Program-made: the position numbers and the translations under genes
From: Eurosta solidaginis
Taxonomy: Eukaryota; Arthropoda; Insecta; Diptera; Tephritidae
Reading direction: 5' to 3'
NCBI RefSeq assembly: GCF_040869045.1
Contig: NC_090321.1
Location: forward strand, 88,270,603 to 88,334,602
DNA: 64,000 nucleotides
Shown here: piece after piece, positions 46,191 through 57,728 of the stretch
Numbering within the stretch: the first letter of the stretch is position 1
Layout of the letters: each line of letters opens with the position of its first letter
The notes under the pieces: model-generated
Databases searched by the model: none
The model's input: the letters and a program-made list of their open reading frames with translations, nothing else
Told to the model about the DNA's origin: nothing

Positions 46191-46961
46191 ACATTACAAT
46201 TTTGACCGGCTTCTAAGATCCCACGTAGTGTTCGTAAAATAAATTACAATAAATTATTGCATTTTTACAAAACGAGTTTTCTGATGCTTTGGAGAAGGAA
46301 ACCCCCTATGCCAACCTAAATCTTTGTTATGGAATCGCATCTTTCATGGAGCAGTAAGGAAGGCAGTCGGCATGATGTGGTGTTGCACAGTGGCTAGTCA
46401 TGTCGGCTGGGCGGGGTCCTTGCCAACTTTACTACTGTTCCTGCGCCATAACAAAAAAGTTCCTATTATGCCTTTAAAAGAAAACTGACAAAAAGCGCAG
46501 AACGAATTCAAAGCGCTTAAAAATGCAAGCTAAAACGATATCCGGTAGAACCGGATGCCACGGACAGACCGTTAGACATTCAAAAATTTAAATTCAAAAA
46601 ATACAAGCTGAAAATTAAAATAAAAAGGGGAAAGGCCGAATATAACTTGGGGGGCGCTGTGGGTGTTGTTGGGACGCCCGGTGCTTGTCCCACCCTCAAA
46701 ACCATGGCCACCGACGCACCTAATTTTCGGTGGCCCCTTACCTGTCCTACCTAGTGTCTTCTAAATAAATAGACACCTCAGCATTCCCATTTTAATTACA
46801 ATTTTATTTATAATTTATTATTTAAAATTCTTTCCTTGTATATGACCGATTATTTCTAGATAGTTAAATGCTTATACATGTATATATAATATATATAGGT
46901 ACTCGATGCAAGTATATGTGCCTGAATGTATTTATCATTTGTATGTTTGAAATGATTATAT

Positions 46962-47674
46962 TGTAACGAATTTACTTGCAAATCCTCTTATTTGCAATCC
47001 TCTGCTAAGTTCGAATCACTAAACTGTTGAATAAATAACTCCAATATTGAATAATGGAAAAATGACCTTTATTAAAGTACTTCACAATAACACTTATACT
47101 TTGCTACTCGCTGGCTTAATAACCAAACTGATTGATAACTCAAATGAAACTCTACTATTGGCCGCCAGATCGCGTGCTTAATCAATAAGTGATTGATTGC
47201 TCAACTCAAACTGAATTACAGCGTCTCTACATCTGTCGTCTTTTATACTCTTTGGTTTCCTCGTTCGCCTTTTTCTAGAATCTACTAGCATTGTCCATGA
47301 GCTCTCAAACTTCTCAGCTATAACTAAAATTGCACAATTTTATACATCTTTTAGGCGCTTCCAGAATCTACTAGTCCAGTAGCTCTCAAACTTCTCAGAT
47401 ATATGCATGTGTTTGCGCATTGACTCTCCGCTGCTCGTATTCGTACATGGTACATATGTGTAGACGCAATTATTTATTCGTTTATGTAGATACATAAAGA
47501 TTGAATTATTGATGTGAATGTTTGTACTACACATAGGCGTATAAGTAAATGCATCTGTGTGTGACATCTCTCGGCTGCCTTATATACGTGTATACATGAT
47601 TTGATTATTGACGTAAATATCGCTTAGCATCGCCTTAGTTATGGTATAGCTTAGTGATGCTAATATCCGTGACA
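46962..47674 (-). repeat. 3' LTR of SAP-Gag Gypsy element
   Basis: 713 bp. It lacks 16 bp near 47530 that both other LTR copies retain. Confidence 0.94.
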
Positions 47675-47685
47675 CTGCCCTCCAC

Positions 47686-49306
47686 CTAAGTCTGATCGTC
47701 CCGATCAGACAAATCTCTCGATTTAACCGCTGCTAGCCTCTCCAAATGAACCACTTTCATTTTGGTTCGTGGTTTGCCAATGGTTTGTATGCGGTACACT
47801 ACATCGTTGATCCGCTTTACAACTTTGTATGGGCCTTCCCAGTTACACTGCAATTTCGGGGACAAACCTTTTTTTCGTTGTGGGTTGTATAGCAGCACCA
47901 AATCTCTTTCATGAAACCCTTCCGAATTAATTGCTTTATCGTACCTCGCTTTCATCTTGTTACTCATAATCTTTGCTCGTTGCCTTACCAGATCGTGTAT
48001 CTCTCAGATCTTCTTCCAAGACACCAGTGGATTTCTTGATATTCCTCTCCGCATCGGCATCTATCCCATACTTTAAATCAGCTGGCAGTCGAAGGTCATT
48101 GCCAAAAATTACCTTTGCGGGAGTTTGGCCCGTTGTGCCATGTACTGCCGATCGGTAGGCCATCAAGAATAATGATATGTGTGTATCCCAGTCCTTATGG
48201 TACTTGTCTACTACTTTCCTTAAATGCTCCTTCAATGTTCTATTGAAGCGTTCCACCATACCATCGGACTGAGGATGCAATGCAGTTGTCCGTGTTTTTC
48301 GAATGCCCAACTTCTTGTACATTTCTTGGAACACAGCTGATTCAAAATTCCTGCCTTGGTCAGAATGTACCTCCATTGGTACACCATACCTTGCAACCCA
48401 TTCGTTTTTAACCACTTCTGCTACTGTTTCTGCTTCTTGGTTTGGGATTGGGTATACCTCTGGCCATTTACTGAAATAATCCATAACCACCAGTACGTAT
48501 TTGTTTCCGCGGTTGCTAGTAGGAAATGGACCTGCGACACCCGTGGCGATCCTTTCAAATGGTGCACCTGAAATATGCTGCTTCATCTGGCCATGACTTC
48601 GGGTTTTGGGCCCTTTCGCTCTGTTGCATACCTCGCAGTTGGCAATCCACTCGGTGACCGACTGAAGGCAACCAACCCAATAGAATCTCTGCTTAATTTT
48701 CTCGAGTGTCTTCGTGATTCCAAGATGACCTCCACTTGGACCATTGTGCAGCTCGCTGAGCACGTCAGGAATTCTCTTCCTGGGAACAACTATCAGTTTC
48801 TTCTTGCATTTACCATCCTCACTCTCCCATACTCGATGCAAGCAACCGGATATCAATTCTAAACTGTTCCACTGTGCCCAATATGACTTCGCAATGGGAC
48901 TCTCTGCTGACATCTCCTCTCTGCTTGGTCTTTCGTTTCGTTCGAGCCCTTGCATAACATGTGACAGATCTGTATCTTCTAGCTGACACTTTCTTAGTTG
49001 TTCCTTGTCCCATTCATCCGTACACGTTATAGTCATTAGCTTGCATTCCAGACTACATGGTCTTCGTGACATTGCATCAGGATTTCCATGGGTAGTACCT
49101 TTTCGATGCTCAATGGAAAAGTCATAGCTTTGTAGTCGCTCGATCCACCGTGCCAATTGTCCTTCCGAATTACGGAACTGCAGAAGCCATTTCAACGCTG
49201 CGTGATCTGTCCTGACACGGAATCGCTGGCCGTAGAGCCAACAGCTCTCTCCATGTAACGCAATAGTTCCTCTCTGGTTTTCCAATTGAACGGCTGTAAT
49301 ATGCAA
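47686..49306 (-). pseudogene. pol: RNase H end and integrase
   Basis: 47960-49306 is open for 448 codons: late RNase H 'RFRVRTDHAALKWLLQF' and 'HGNPDAMSRRPC', spacer, HHCC finger ('GGHLGITKTLEKIKQRFYWV', 'CEVCNRAKG') and the core with Asp, Asp and Glu all present ('VMDYFSKWPE', 'VHSDQGRNFE', 'MVERFNRTLKEH'). A 2-base loss near 48005 ('ctctcag' against 'ctctctcag') throws the tail out of frame. The tail continues at 47686-47967 with 'WEGPYKVVKRINDVVYRIQ'. This slip is absent from the left duplicate. Confidence 0.93.
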
Positions 49307-51140
49307 CTACCTTCTCTTGTCCATCGACCAGTTGTGATAAAACGCTTCCTATAGCATATCCGCTCGCATCTGTATCTAGAATAAACGTTGATCCTGGAAT
49401 CGGGTATGCCAACATTGGGGCAGTGCACAACCGCTCTTTCAATGTTTGGAAAGCTACTTCTTGCTCCTTCTTCCATTCAAAAGCTTTATTTTTTCTTGTT
49501 AGCTCGTGGAGACTATGGGCTACGCTGGCAAAATTTGATACAAATCGGCGGTAATATGTGCACAGCCCAAGGAAACTTCTCAATTCATGCAGATTCTGTG
49601 GTCTTGGCCAATCCTTTACTGCCTCTATCTTTTCATTCGCTGTACAGACACCTTCTGTCGTTACCTTGTGGCCCAAATAATTTACTTCCTTTTTAAACAG
49701 CGTACACTTTTTGGGACTTAACTTCAGACCAGCGCCAGCTATTCTCTGGAAAACTTCCTCCAAGTTTTTAAGATGTTCATCAAAACTCTTGCCCAATACG
49801 ATGATGTCGTCCAGGTACACCAAGCATGTTTTCCAATGTAGTCCTTTCAGTACCTGGTCCATGAGTCTCTGAAAAGTAGCTGGTGCATTACAAAGTCCAA
49901 AAGCATCACTGTAAATTGCCAAAGACCATCACCGACACTGAAGGCTGTTTTCTCTTTATCTTCCTCCTTCAACGCAACTTGCCAGTAGCCGCTTTTCAAG
50001 TCCAGTGTGGAAAACCATTTCGTACCAGATAGCGAGTCCAGAGTGTCGTCAATTTTTGGCAACGGGTAGCTATCCTTTTTCGAAACGTCATTCAACTTCC
50101 GGTAGTCCACGCAAAACCTCATTTTTCAATCTTTATTCTTTACAAGTACTACCGGTGAGCTCCATGGACTAGCTGATGGTTCGATGATGCCGCTGTCACT
50201 CATTTCTTGTATGATTTGACTCACAACTTCCCGCTTCGCCAGTGGAACACTACGTGGAGCTTGGCGGATCGGCCTCGCATCTCCAGTGTCAATTTGATGT
50301 TTCACAACATTGGTGCGGCCTGGTTTGGAACCAGCCTGGTCAAATATGTTCGCGTATTTTATGAGCAGTTGTTTTGCCTTACTCTGATATGCTTCCTCTA
50401 GCCCATGCGTCCATGCCGTGATATCATTTGAAAGATCAGTAGTACTAGATGAAACGTGTTCCTGGAGCTGTTCACAGTTAATAACTACTTCGGCCTCTTG
50501 CCATATTCCAAAAATAGCTCCTTTGGTCAAATTGAATTGTGACTTGAACTCATTGAGTACTCTTACCGGAATACGTCCATCTTGGGTTTTACCTACAAGT
50601 ATGTTCAGTGCTGATTTATTTGCTGCTTCGACAACCCACAATTTGTTTGTCCCACAATCTCCATCAACCTTTGCCCAGATGACTGCTTCTGATTTTGGTG
50701 GTATTTGCTGACTCTCTTCCACCAGCACTCGTTTAATGCTGTAGCCTCTCTCGTAGCCGAAATTAAGTGGCACATCCATGTTCTTATATCGCATCGTCTT
50801 GCTTTGCATATCGCTTTTGATGCCTTGGTTGATTAAGAAGTCCACTCCAATTATGATTTCATCAACAATACCTGCCACTATAAAATTGTGTAGTACCGTG
50901 ACGTTCCCAATTGCTACTTCCCATTCTACTTCTCCAATTACCTGGGTGTCTTCTCCAGTGGCTGTACGCAATATTGCTCCATGCAATGGTCTTATCTTCT
51001 TGTTGACTAAATCCGCTCGAATGATGGAATGAGATGCACCTGTATCTACAGTCAGTAAACGTTCCTTTCCATCCACATGTCCTCCGACAGTAAGATTGCT
51101 CGACCTTCTTCCAATTTGTGAGATAGGGATTATGGGGCAT
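49170..51140 (-). pseudogene. pol: Protease, reverse transcriptase, start of RNase H
   Basis: 50126-51076 has protease 'LLTVDTGASHSIIRADLV' and 'EIIIGVDFLINQG', then the RT entrance 'SASPWSSPVVLVKNKD', ending at TGA where Gly is usual. 49847-50122 continues RT ('MRFCVDYRKLNDVSKKDSYP', 'STLDLKSGYWQVAL') and slips. 49170-49922 resumes with 'FGLCNAPATFQRLMDQVL', catalytic 'LVYLDDIIVLG', 'FLGLCTYYRRFVSNF' and RNase H 'TDASGYAIGSVLSQLV'. After 'WRELLAL' about a dozen codons are missing and the phase changes. RT residues themselves are intact. Confidence 0.93.
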
Positions 51141-51192
51141 TCAATTGAGGGGGTCAGCTGTCGCCCCTTGGTGCTGACTCGCTTTAGTTTAA

Positions 51193-52523
51193 CTATTGAT
51201 TTGTCTTGGAGATTTGCTCACCTCCTTCTGCTCTGCGTTTACGACCACCCACATTGTTGGAACTGTTAGGGTTGGTGTTGCAATAACGCGCAATATGCCC
51301 TGGCTTTCCACACTTAAAGCATTTGACTGCATCATTATTCTTCTGCTGCGTACCCTTCAATGCTTCCAAAATTGCGTCTACCCAGTCTAGCTTTTCCACT
51401 TCCACGCGATGAGCTTTGTACGCTGGCTTACTCAAAAGTAAGGCCGTTTCCTGAGTCAATGCATGTGATACCGTTTCAGCAAATGTCAACTTTGGGTTTG
51501 CGTATGTAGCTCGCTTCGTTTCCACGTCCCGTATGCCATTTATAAAACTCTGGATTTTTACCCTCTCGGTGTATTTCACGGGTGCGTCCGCATTTGCGAG
51601 ATGAGCCAACCTTTCAATATCTGAAGCAAATTCCTGCAATGTCTCATTTGCTTTTTGGTAGCGGTTTTGCAACTCAATTTGGAATATCTGTTTTCTATGC
51701 TCGCTTCCATAACGTCGTTCTACACAGCCATCAATGTTTCATAACTGTTCCGTTCGTACTCTGGAATAGTCTGTAAGATTTCGGCAGCTGGTCCTTTCAA
51801 TGCTACGAAGAGTGCAGCAATTTTATCTTCAGCATTCCAGTGGTTCACTGTTGCGGTATTCTCAAACTGTAGCTTAAAGACCTGGAAAGGAACAGAACCG
51901 TCAAAAGATGGTGTTTTTACCTTTGGATTACTCGTCGAAACTGCTGGGCGATTCAGTTGCAACTGCTCGATACATCCTCTCAAAGCATCCACTTCGGCCT
52001 CGATTTTTTCCCCAAACTGTAAAATTTTTGTATCCTGGGCCTCCAGCTTCGATGTTACCTTTATCTCCTGTGCCTCCAGCTGCGAGGTAATGCGGGCCTC
52101 CTGTGCTTTCAACTGCTCAGCCAACTGAGATGTCATATATGTCTTTTGCTCTTCCAGTTGTGTTTCCATCTTGGATGTAGTCTGCGTCGACATTTCTGAC
52201 ATACGCGTTTCTTGTGCTTCAATCTTCGATGTTAATTCTGACGACATTTCTTTTACTGTCGATGTTTGTGCAGATATTGCAGCCAAAATCATGCTCAAGT
52301 CTGTGCTCGGAACTGACTGCGATGTTTCGTTTTTCTCTTCAATATTTGTTGTTGTTTCGTCCCCATCAGGATAAAAGACATACTCATCCACATCAATTCC
52401 CTCTGCTTCCATTGCCTCTCGTAACCCTGCCTGAAGTTCGAGTTTAACGCCGCTTGTATTCAATCCACGGCTCTCCAACTCCTTCCTTAGTTGCTGGATC
52501 TTCAATTCACTGAACTTTGCCAT
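51193..52523 (-). pseudogene. gag: Gag with SAP domain, coiled coil, CCHC knuckle; one slip
   Basis: Starts at MAKFSELKIQQ (52523). Residues about 5-40 match the SAP pattern ('LRKELESRGLNTSGVKLEL'). Then an acidic patch, and a coiled coil from about residue 80 to 185 with 'EAQETRMSEMS' and 'LEAQEIKVTSKLEAQ' repeats. The capsid-like segment begins with 'TPSFDGSVPFQVFKLQFE'. A one-base loss near 51720 ends this frame (267 codons). 51193-51672 carries on with 'NETLQEFASDIERLAHLANA' and the knuckle 'CFKCGKPGHIARYC'. Compared with the element at 11492-15248 the layout is the same, with a shorter coiled coil. Confidence 0.92.
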
Positions 52524-52557
52524 GTCCTTGTTGTCCTCTGGAATTTATTCAACAATT

Positions 52558-52572
52558 CCTCTTCTGACACCA
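52558..52572 (-). promoter_or_regulatory. Primer binding site, tRNA-Leu-like
   Basis: Minus strand TGGTGTCAGAAGAGG, two bases from the 5' LTR, identical to the site at 14622-14636. Confidence 0.75.
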
Positions 52573-52574
52573 AT

Positions 52575-53303
52575 TGTAACGAATTTACTTGCAAATCCTC
52601 TTATTTGCAATCCTCTGCTAAGTTCGAATCACTAAACTGTTGAATAAATAACTCCAATATTGAATAATGGAAAAATGGCCTTTATTAAAGTACTTCACAA
52701 TAACACTTATACTTTGCTACTCGCTGGCTTAATAACCAAACTGATTGATAACTCAAATGAAACTCTACTATTGGCCGCCAGATCGCGTGCTTAATCCATA
52801 ACTGATTGATTGCTCAACTCAAACTGAATTACAGCGTCTCTACATCTGTCGCCTTTTATACTCTTTGGTTTCCTCGTTCGCCTTTTTCTAAAATCTACTG
52901 GCATTGTCCATGAGCTCTCAAACTTCTCGGCTATAACTAAAATTGCACAATTTTATACATCTTTTAGGCGCTTCCAGAATCTACTAGTCCAGTAGCTCTC
53001 AAACTTCTCAGATATATGCATGTGTTTGCGCATTGACTCTCCGCTGCTCATATTCGTACATGGTACATATGTGTAGACGCAATTATTTATTCGTTTATGT
53101 AGATACATAAAGATTGAATTATTGATGTGAATGTTTGTAGTTTACAGTCTCTCGCGCACACATAGGCGCATAAGTAAATGCATCTGTGTGTGACATCTCT
53201 CGGCTGCGTTATATACGTGTATACATGATTTGATTATTGACGTAAATATCGCTTAGCATCGCCTTAGTGATGGTATAGCTTAGTGATGCTAATATCCGTG
53301 ACA
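52575..53303 (-). repeat. 5' LTR of SAP-Gag Gypsy element
   Basis: 729 bp, same termini as the two other copies. Confidence 0.94.
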
Positions 53304-54082
53304 ATATATATAATTATATTTAACTATAAGTCTATACGTAAGTACGTATACGTCAGTGCATACAGGTGGGTTCATAGATATGTATATGCTTATATATCCA
53401 TATAATCATATTCTACATAAGGGTATGCATACGTGCATTTCCATGTAGGTATTTGCTCATATACAACTATATCTAATATAAGTATACATGTATATATTTC
53501 TATGTTGCTGTATGTATATGTGTAAATTTACGTATATATCAGCTTATATATACATATAGATGACTATATCTAATATAAAAGCTCCTAAGTATGCATTTTC
53601 ATGTCATTGTACACATATGTGTAATTTTACGTATGTATATGCTTATATATGTATAAAAATATATTAAATATACGCACCAAAGTATGTATTTGTATGTTTG
53701 TTGTACACATTCGGGTAATTTTACGTATGTATGTGCTTATATATGTATATAACTATATTTAATATAAGCACCTAAGTATGTATTTGTATGTTGTTGTACA
53801 CATACGGGTAATTTGCTCATACATATAACTACATCCAATATAATTGTGTGCAGACGTGTATTTCTATGTATGTATTGACTTATATGCATCTATATTTAAT
53901 ATAAGTATCCAAGTATGTATTTCTACGTTAATGTATACCTATGGGTAATTTCAGGTATGTCTTCTGCTTATATATATATATATTACTATATCCAATTTAA
54001 GCACCTAAGTATGTATTTCTAGGGGGTTGTACACATATATGTAACTATACGTAGGTATATGCTTATATATACATATACCCAT
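53304..54082 (+). repeat. AT-rich minisatellite, about 100-bp units
   Basis: Degenerate units contain 'cctaagtatgtatttctatg', 'ttgtacacatatgtgtaa', 'ttttacgtatgtatatgctt' and 'actatatttaatata'. The same array continues at 56065-56196, and its left edge is at about 43390-43491, so two mobile elements have entered it. Confidence 0.85.
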
Positions 54083-56064
54083 CAGGGGCCGATACAGGTC
54101 TCCAGATGAGGGGGGGGCGATCATGGCCGAAAGCTCAAAATCCATTTTTGCCATGGAAGTCAGTAATATAAATTAATGATTAACTTCAGAACACCATTTT
54201 TACATAATTACAAATAAACGTATCGAATTTATCTTTAAGCACTCAAATTAGCTCAACTAATTGAAAGAATTCGAACAAAAAACAATCAAGAAATGATTTT
54301 ATACAGCTCAAAGGTAGAAGCTAGTTCTTTCTGATAAGAGAGTTTCACTTGTGGCTTTAACTAAGTGGAGTTATTTTGAATCTATATCTATTGCAGCAAT
54401 CAAAAAAGGAAAAAAAGACATGAAAAATTTGACTTCAGGCCCAATTCTTGGAAACGAATGAACTTTTGTTTACAACGAATGAACTTTTGTTTACAATTGA
54501 ATGAACAGACAGCTGATTTCGAGCCCCATTCCTGGAAACAAATTGAGAGAGAATAAAAGTTTCGTATCAGGTCATCAGTGGCTCTGATATTGCATAAATG
54601 AAACGACATATTAGGTGTGTTCCGGAACTTTTATAAAAAAAAAATGAAGTTGGTTGGTGATATGAAGAATTTTTGTTTACAATTGAATGAACAGACAGCT
54701 GATTTCGAGCCTGGAAACGAATTGAGAGAGAATACAAGTTTCGTATCAGGTCATCAGTGACTCTGATATTGCATAAATGAAACGACATATTAGGTGTGTT
54801 CCGGAACTTTTATAAAAAGAAATGAAGTTGGTTGGTGATATGAAGAACTTTTGTTTACAATTGAATGAACAGACAGCTGATTTCGAGCCCCATTCCTGGA
54901 AACGAATTGAGAGAGAATAAAAGCTTCGTATCAGGTCAGCAGTGGCTCTGATATTGCATAAATGAAACGACATATTAGGTGTGTTCCGGAACTTTTATAA
55001 AAAAGAATGAAGTTGGTAGGTGATATGAAGAATTTTTGTTTACAATTAAATGAACAGACAGCTGATTTCGAGCCCCATTCTTGGAAACGAATTGAGAGAG
55101 AATACAAGTTTCGTATCAGGTCATCAGTGGCTCTGATATTGCATAAATGAAACGACATATTAGGTGTGTTCCGGAAATTTTATAAAAAAAAATGAAGTTG
55201 CTTGGTGATATGAAGAACTTTTGTTTACAATTGAATGAACAGACAGCTGATTTCGAGCCCCATTCCTGGAAACGAATTGAGAGAGAATACAAGTTTCGTA
55301 TCAGGTCATCAGTGGCTCTGATATTGCATAAATGAAACGACATATTAGGTGTGTTCCGGAACTTTTATAAAAAAAAAATGAAGTTGGTTGGTGATATGAA
55401 GAACTTTTGTTTACAATTGAATGAACAGACAGCTGATTTCGAGCCCCATTCCTGGAAACGAATTGAGAGAGAATAAAAGTTTCGTATCAGGTCATCAGTG
55501 GCTCTGATATTGCATAAATGAAACGATATATTAGGTGTGTTCCGGAATTTTATAAAAAAAAATTAAGTTGGTTGGTGATATGAAGAATTTTTGTTTACAA
55601 TTGAATGAACAGACAGCTGATTTCGAGCCCCATTCCTGGAAACGAATTGAGAGAGAATACAAGTTTCGTATCAGGTCATCAGTGGCTCTGATATTGCATA
55701 AATGAAACGACATATTAGGTGTGTTCCGGAACTTTTATAAAAAAAAAAATGAAGTTGGTTGGTGATATGAAGAATTTTTTTATGGTTTGCAAGGTCGCGA
55801 TGTTTCAACTATTTTATTCTCAAACCATGGCATATCTGCGGCAATAAGCGGAAAAAGCAAAACTCACTTATTTATTATTTACCTTTTTTCGCTATACAAG
55901 CAGACAAAAGAAGATAAGAAATATTTCTCAATTTTAGGAAATCTAAAAAATGCATTTCAATTTCTGGCAAATTAAGCACGCCCAATATTTATTCAGGTAG
56001 GTCTGGGGGGGCGATCGCCCCATCTCCCCCCCCCTCCCCCCCCCCCCCCCTGTATCCGCCATTG
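54083..56064. mobile_element. hAT-type non-autonomous element, 1.98 kb
   Basis: 8-bp target duplication 'atacccat' (54075-54082 and 56065-56072). Ends CAGGGGCCGATACAGG at the left and, inverted, CAATGGCGGATACAGG at the right. The CAG-GGCGGAT-CAGG style and 8-bp duplication are typical of hAT. G-runs or C-runs lie just inside both ends. The interior is a 185-bp tandem repeat plus unique flanks (54100-54420 and 55775-56000). No transposase. Confidence 0.87.
54430..55775 (+). repeat. 185-bp tandem repeat, about 7 units
   Basis: 'cata(t)tattaggtgtgttccgg' recurs near 54607, 54785, 54970, 55155, 55340, 55526 and 55710. Each unit has 'acagacagctgatttcgagc' and 'tttcgtatcaggtcatcagt'. Minus-strand frames of 60-75 codons in each unit are by-products of the repeat. 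Units are very alike, so the array expanded recently. Confidence 0.95.
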
Positions 56065-56196
56065 ATACCCATATGTACTATAAGCACCCAAGTATATATT
56101 TTTATGTTGTTGTACACATATGCGTAACTTTACGTATGTATAACCTCATATATGTAGATAACTATATTCACTATAAGCACCTTAGTATATATTTAT
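56065..56196 (+). repeat. AT-rich minisatellite, continuation
   Basis: 'aagcacccaagtatatattt' and 'ttgtacacatatgcgtaact' resume the array interrupted by the hAT element. Confidence 0.85.
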
Positions 56197-56440
56197 ACTC
56201 AGTTGAGCAGAGCTCACAGAGTATATTAAGTTTGATTGGATAACGGTTGGTTGTACATATATAAAGGAATCGAGATAGATATAGACTTCCATATATCAAA
56301 ATAATCAGGATCGAAAAAAAATTTGATTGAGCCATGTCCGTCCGTCCGTCCGTCCGTCCGCCCGTTAACACGATAACTTGAGTAAATTTTGAGGTATCTT
56401 GATGAAATTTGGTATGTAGGTTCCTGAGCACTCATCTCAG

Positions 56441-56694
56441 ATCGCTATTTAAAATGAACGATATTTGACTATAACCACGCCCACTTTTTCGATATCGAAA
56501 ATTTCGAAAAACCGAAAAAGTGCGATAATTCATTACAAAAGACGGATAAAGCGACGAAACTTGGTAGATCGCTATTTAAAATGAACGATATTTGACTATA
56601 ACCACGCCCACTTTTTCGATATCGAAAATTTCGAAAAACCGAAAAAGTGCGATAATTCATTACAAAAGACGGATAAAGCGACGAAACTTGGTAG
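56441..56694 (+). repeat. 127-bp direct duplication
   Basis: The block beginning 'atcgctatttaaaatgaacg' at 56441 is repeated at 56568 with no visible change, implying a recent event inside the element. Confidence 0.9.
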
Positions 56695-57728
56695 ATGAGT
56701 TGAAGTTATGACGCAAAATAGAAAATTAGTACAATTTTGGACAATGGGCGTGGCACCGCCCACTTTTAAAAGAGGGTAATTTAAAACTTTTGCAAGCTGT
56801 AATTTGGCAGTCGTTGAAGATATCATGATGAAATTTGGCAGGAACGTTACTCTTATTACTATATGTACGCTTAATAAAAATTAGCAAAATCGGAGAAGGA
56901 CCACGCCCACTTTAAAAAAAAAATTTTTTTAAAGTAAAATTAAAAAAAAAATGTAATATCTTTACAGTATATAAGTAAATTATGTCAAGATTCAACTCCA
57001 GTAATGATATGGTGCAACAAAATACAAAAATTTAAAAATGGGCGTGGCTCCGCCCTTTTTCGTTTAATTTGTCTAGGATACTTTTAACGCCATAAGTCGA
57101 ACAAAAATTAACCAATCCTTTTGAAATTTGGTAGGGGCATAGTTTTTATGGCGTTAACTGTTTTCTGTGAAAATGGGCGAAATCGGTTGATGTCACGCCC
57201 AGTTTTTAAACACAGTCGTCCGTCTGTCCTTCCGCATGGCCGTTAACACGATAACTTGAGCAAAAATCGATATATCTTTACTAAACTCAGTTCACGTACT
57301 TATCTGAACTCACATTATCTTGGTATGAAAAATGAACGAAATCCGACTATGACCACGCCCACTTTTTCGATATCGAAAATTACGAAAAATGAAAAAAATG
57401 CCATAATTCTATACCAAATACGAAAAAAGGGATGAAATATGGTAAGGTAATTGGATTGTTTTATTGACGCGAAATATAACTTTAGAAAAAACTTTATAAA
57501 ATGGTTGTGACACCTACCATATTAAGTAGAAGAAAATGAAAAAGTTCTGCAGGGCGAAATAAAAAACCCTTAAAATCTTGGCAGGTATTACATATATAAA
57601 TAAATTAGCGGTATCCAACAGATGATGTTCTGGGTCACCCTGGTCCACATTTTGGTCGATATCTGGAAAAGACCTTCACATATACAACTAAGTGCTACTC
57701 CCTTTTAAAACCCTCATTAATACCTTTA

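Larger units (their letters stand above)
42722..46191. repeat. Tandem duplication, left unit
   Basis: This 3.47-kb unit recurs at 46192-49646 with few differences. It contains about 770 bp of flank with no gene (poor in motifs, with a CG-richer stretch at 43170-43290), one Gypsy LTR and about 1.97 kb of the 3' part of pol. The right border cuts pol mid-RT. Confidence 0.93.
46192..49646. repeat. Tandem duplication, right unit
   Basis: Begins 'cattacaattttgaccggct' at 46192, paralleling 42722. It ends at 'gctgtaca' (49646), after which pol continues normally. About 99% alike to the left unit by eye. The LTR here lacks 16 bp near 47530. Confidence 0.93.
46962..53303 (-). mobile_element. Gypsy LTR element with SAP-Gag, full length but mutated
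   Basis: LTRs at 46962-47674 and 52575-53303, target duplication ATAT (46958-46961 and 53304-53307), tRNA-Leu-like primer site and polypurine tract 'TAGGTGGAGGGCAG'. The order is gag, protease, RT, RNase H, integrase. Lesions: a slip in gag near 51720, a TGA between protease and RT near 50124, a slip near 49920, an RNase H deletion near 49230 and a 2-base loss near 48005. No env. It is inserted in the AT-rich minisatellite. LTRs differ by roughly 1.5% plus one deletion. Confidence 0.94.

Noticed and set aside
11492..53303. Treating 11492-15248 and 46962-53303 as one rearranged element
   Set aside because: Each has its own LTR pair and its own target duplication (GTAT and ATAT), and the LTRs belong to distinct subfamilies.
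54400..55713. Series of similar 60-75-codon minus-strand frames
   Set aside because: They repeat with the 185-bp unit, which is not a multiple of three, and have no coding signal; they are by-products of the array.
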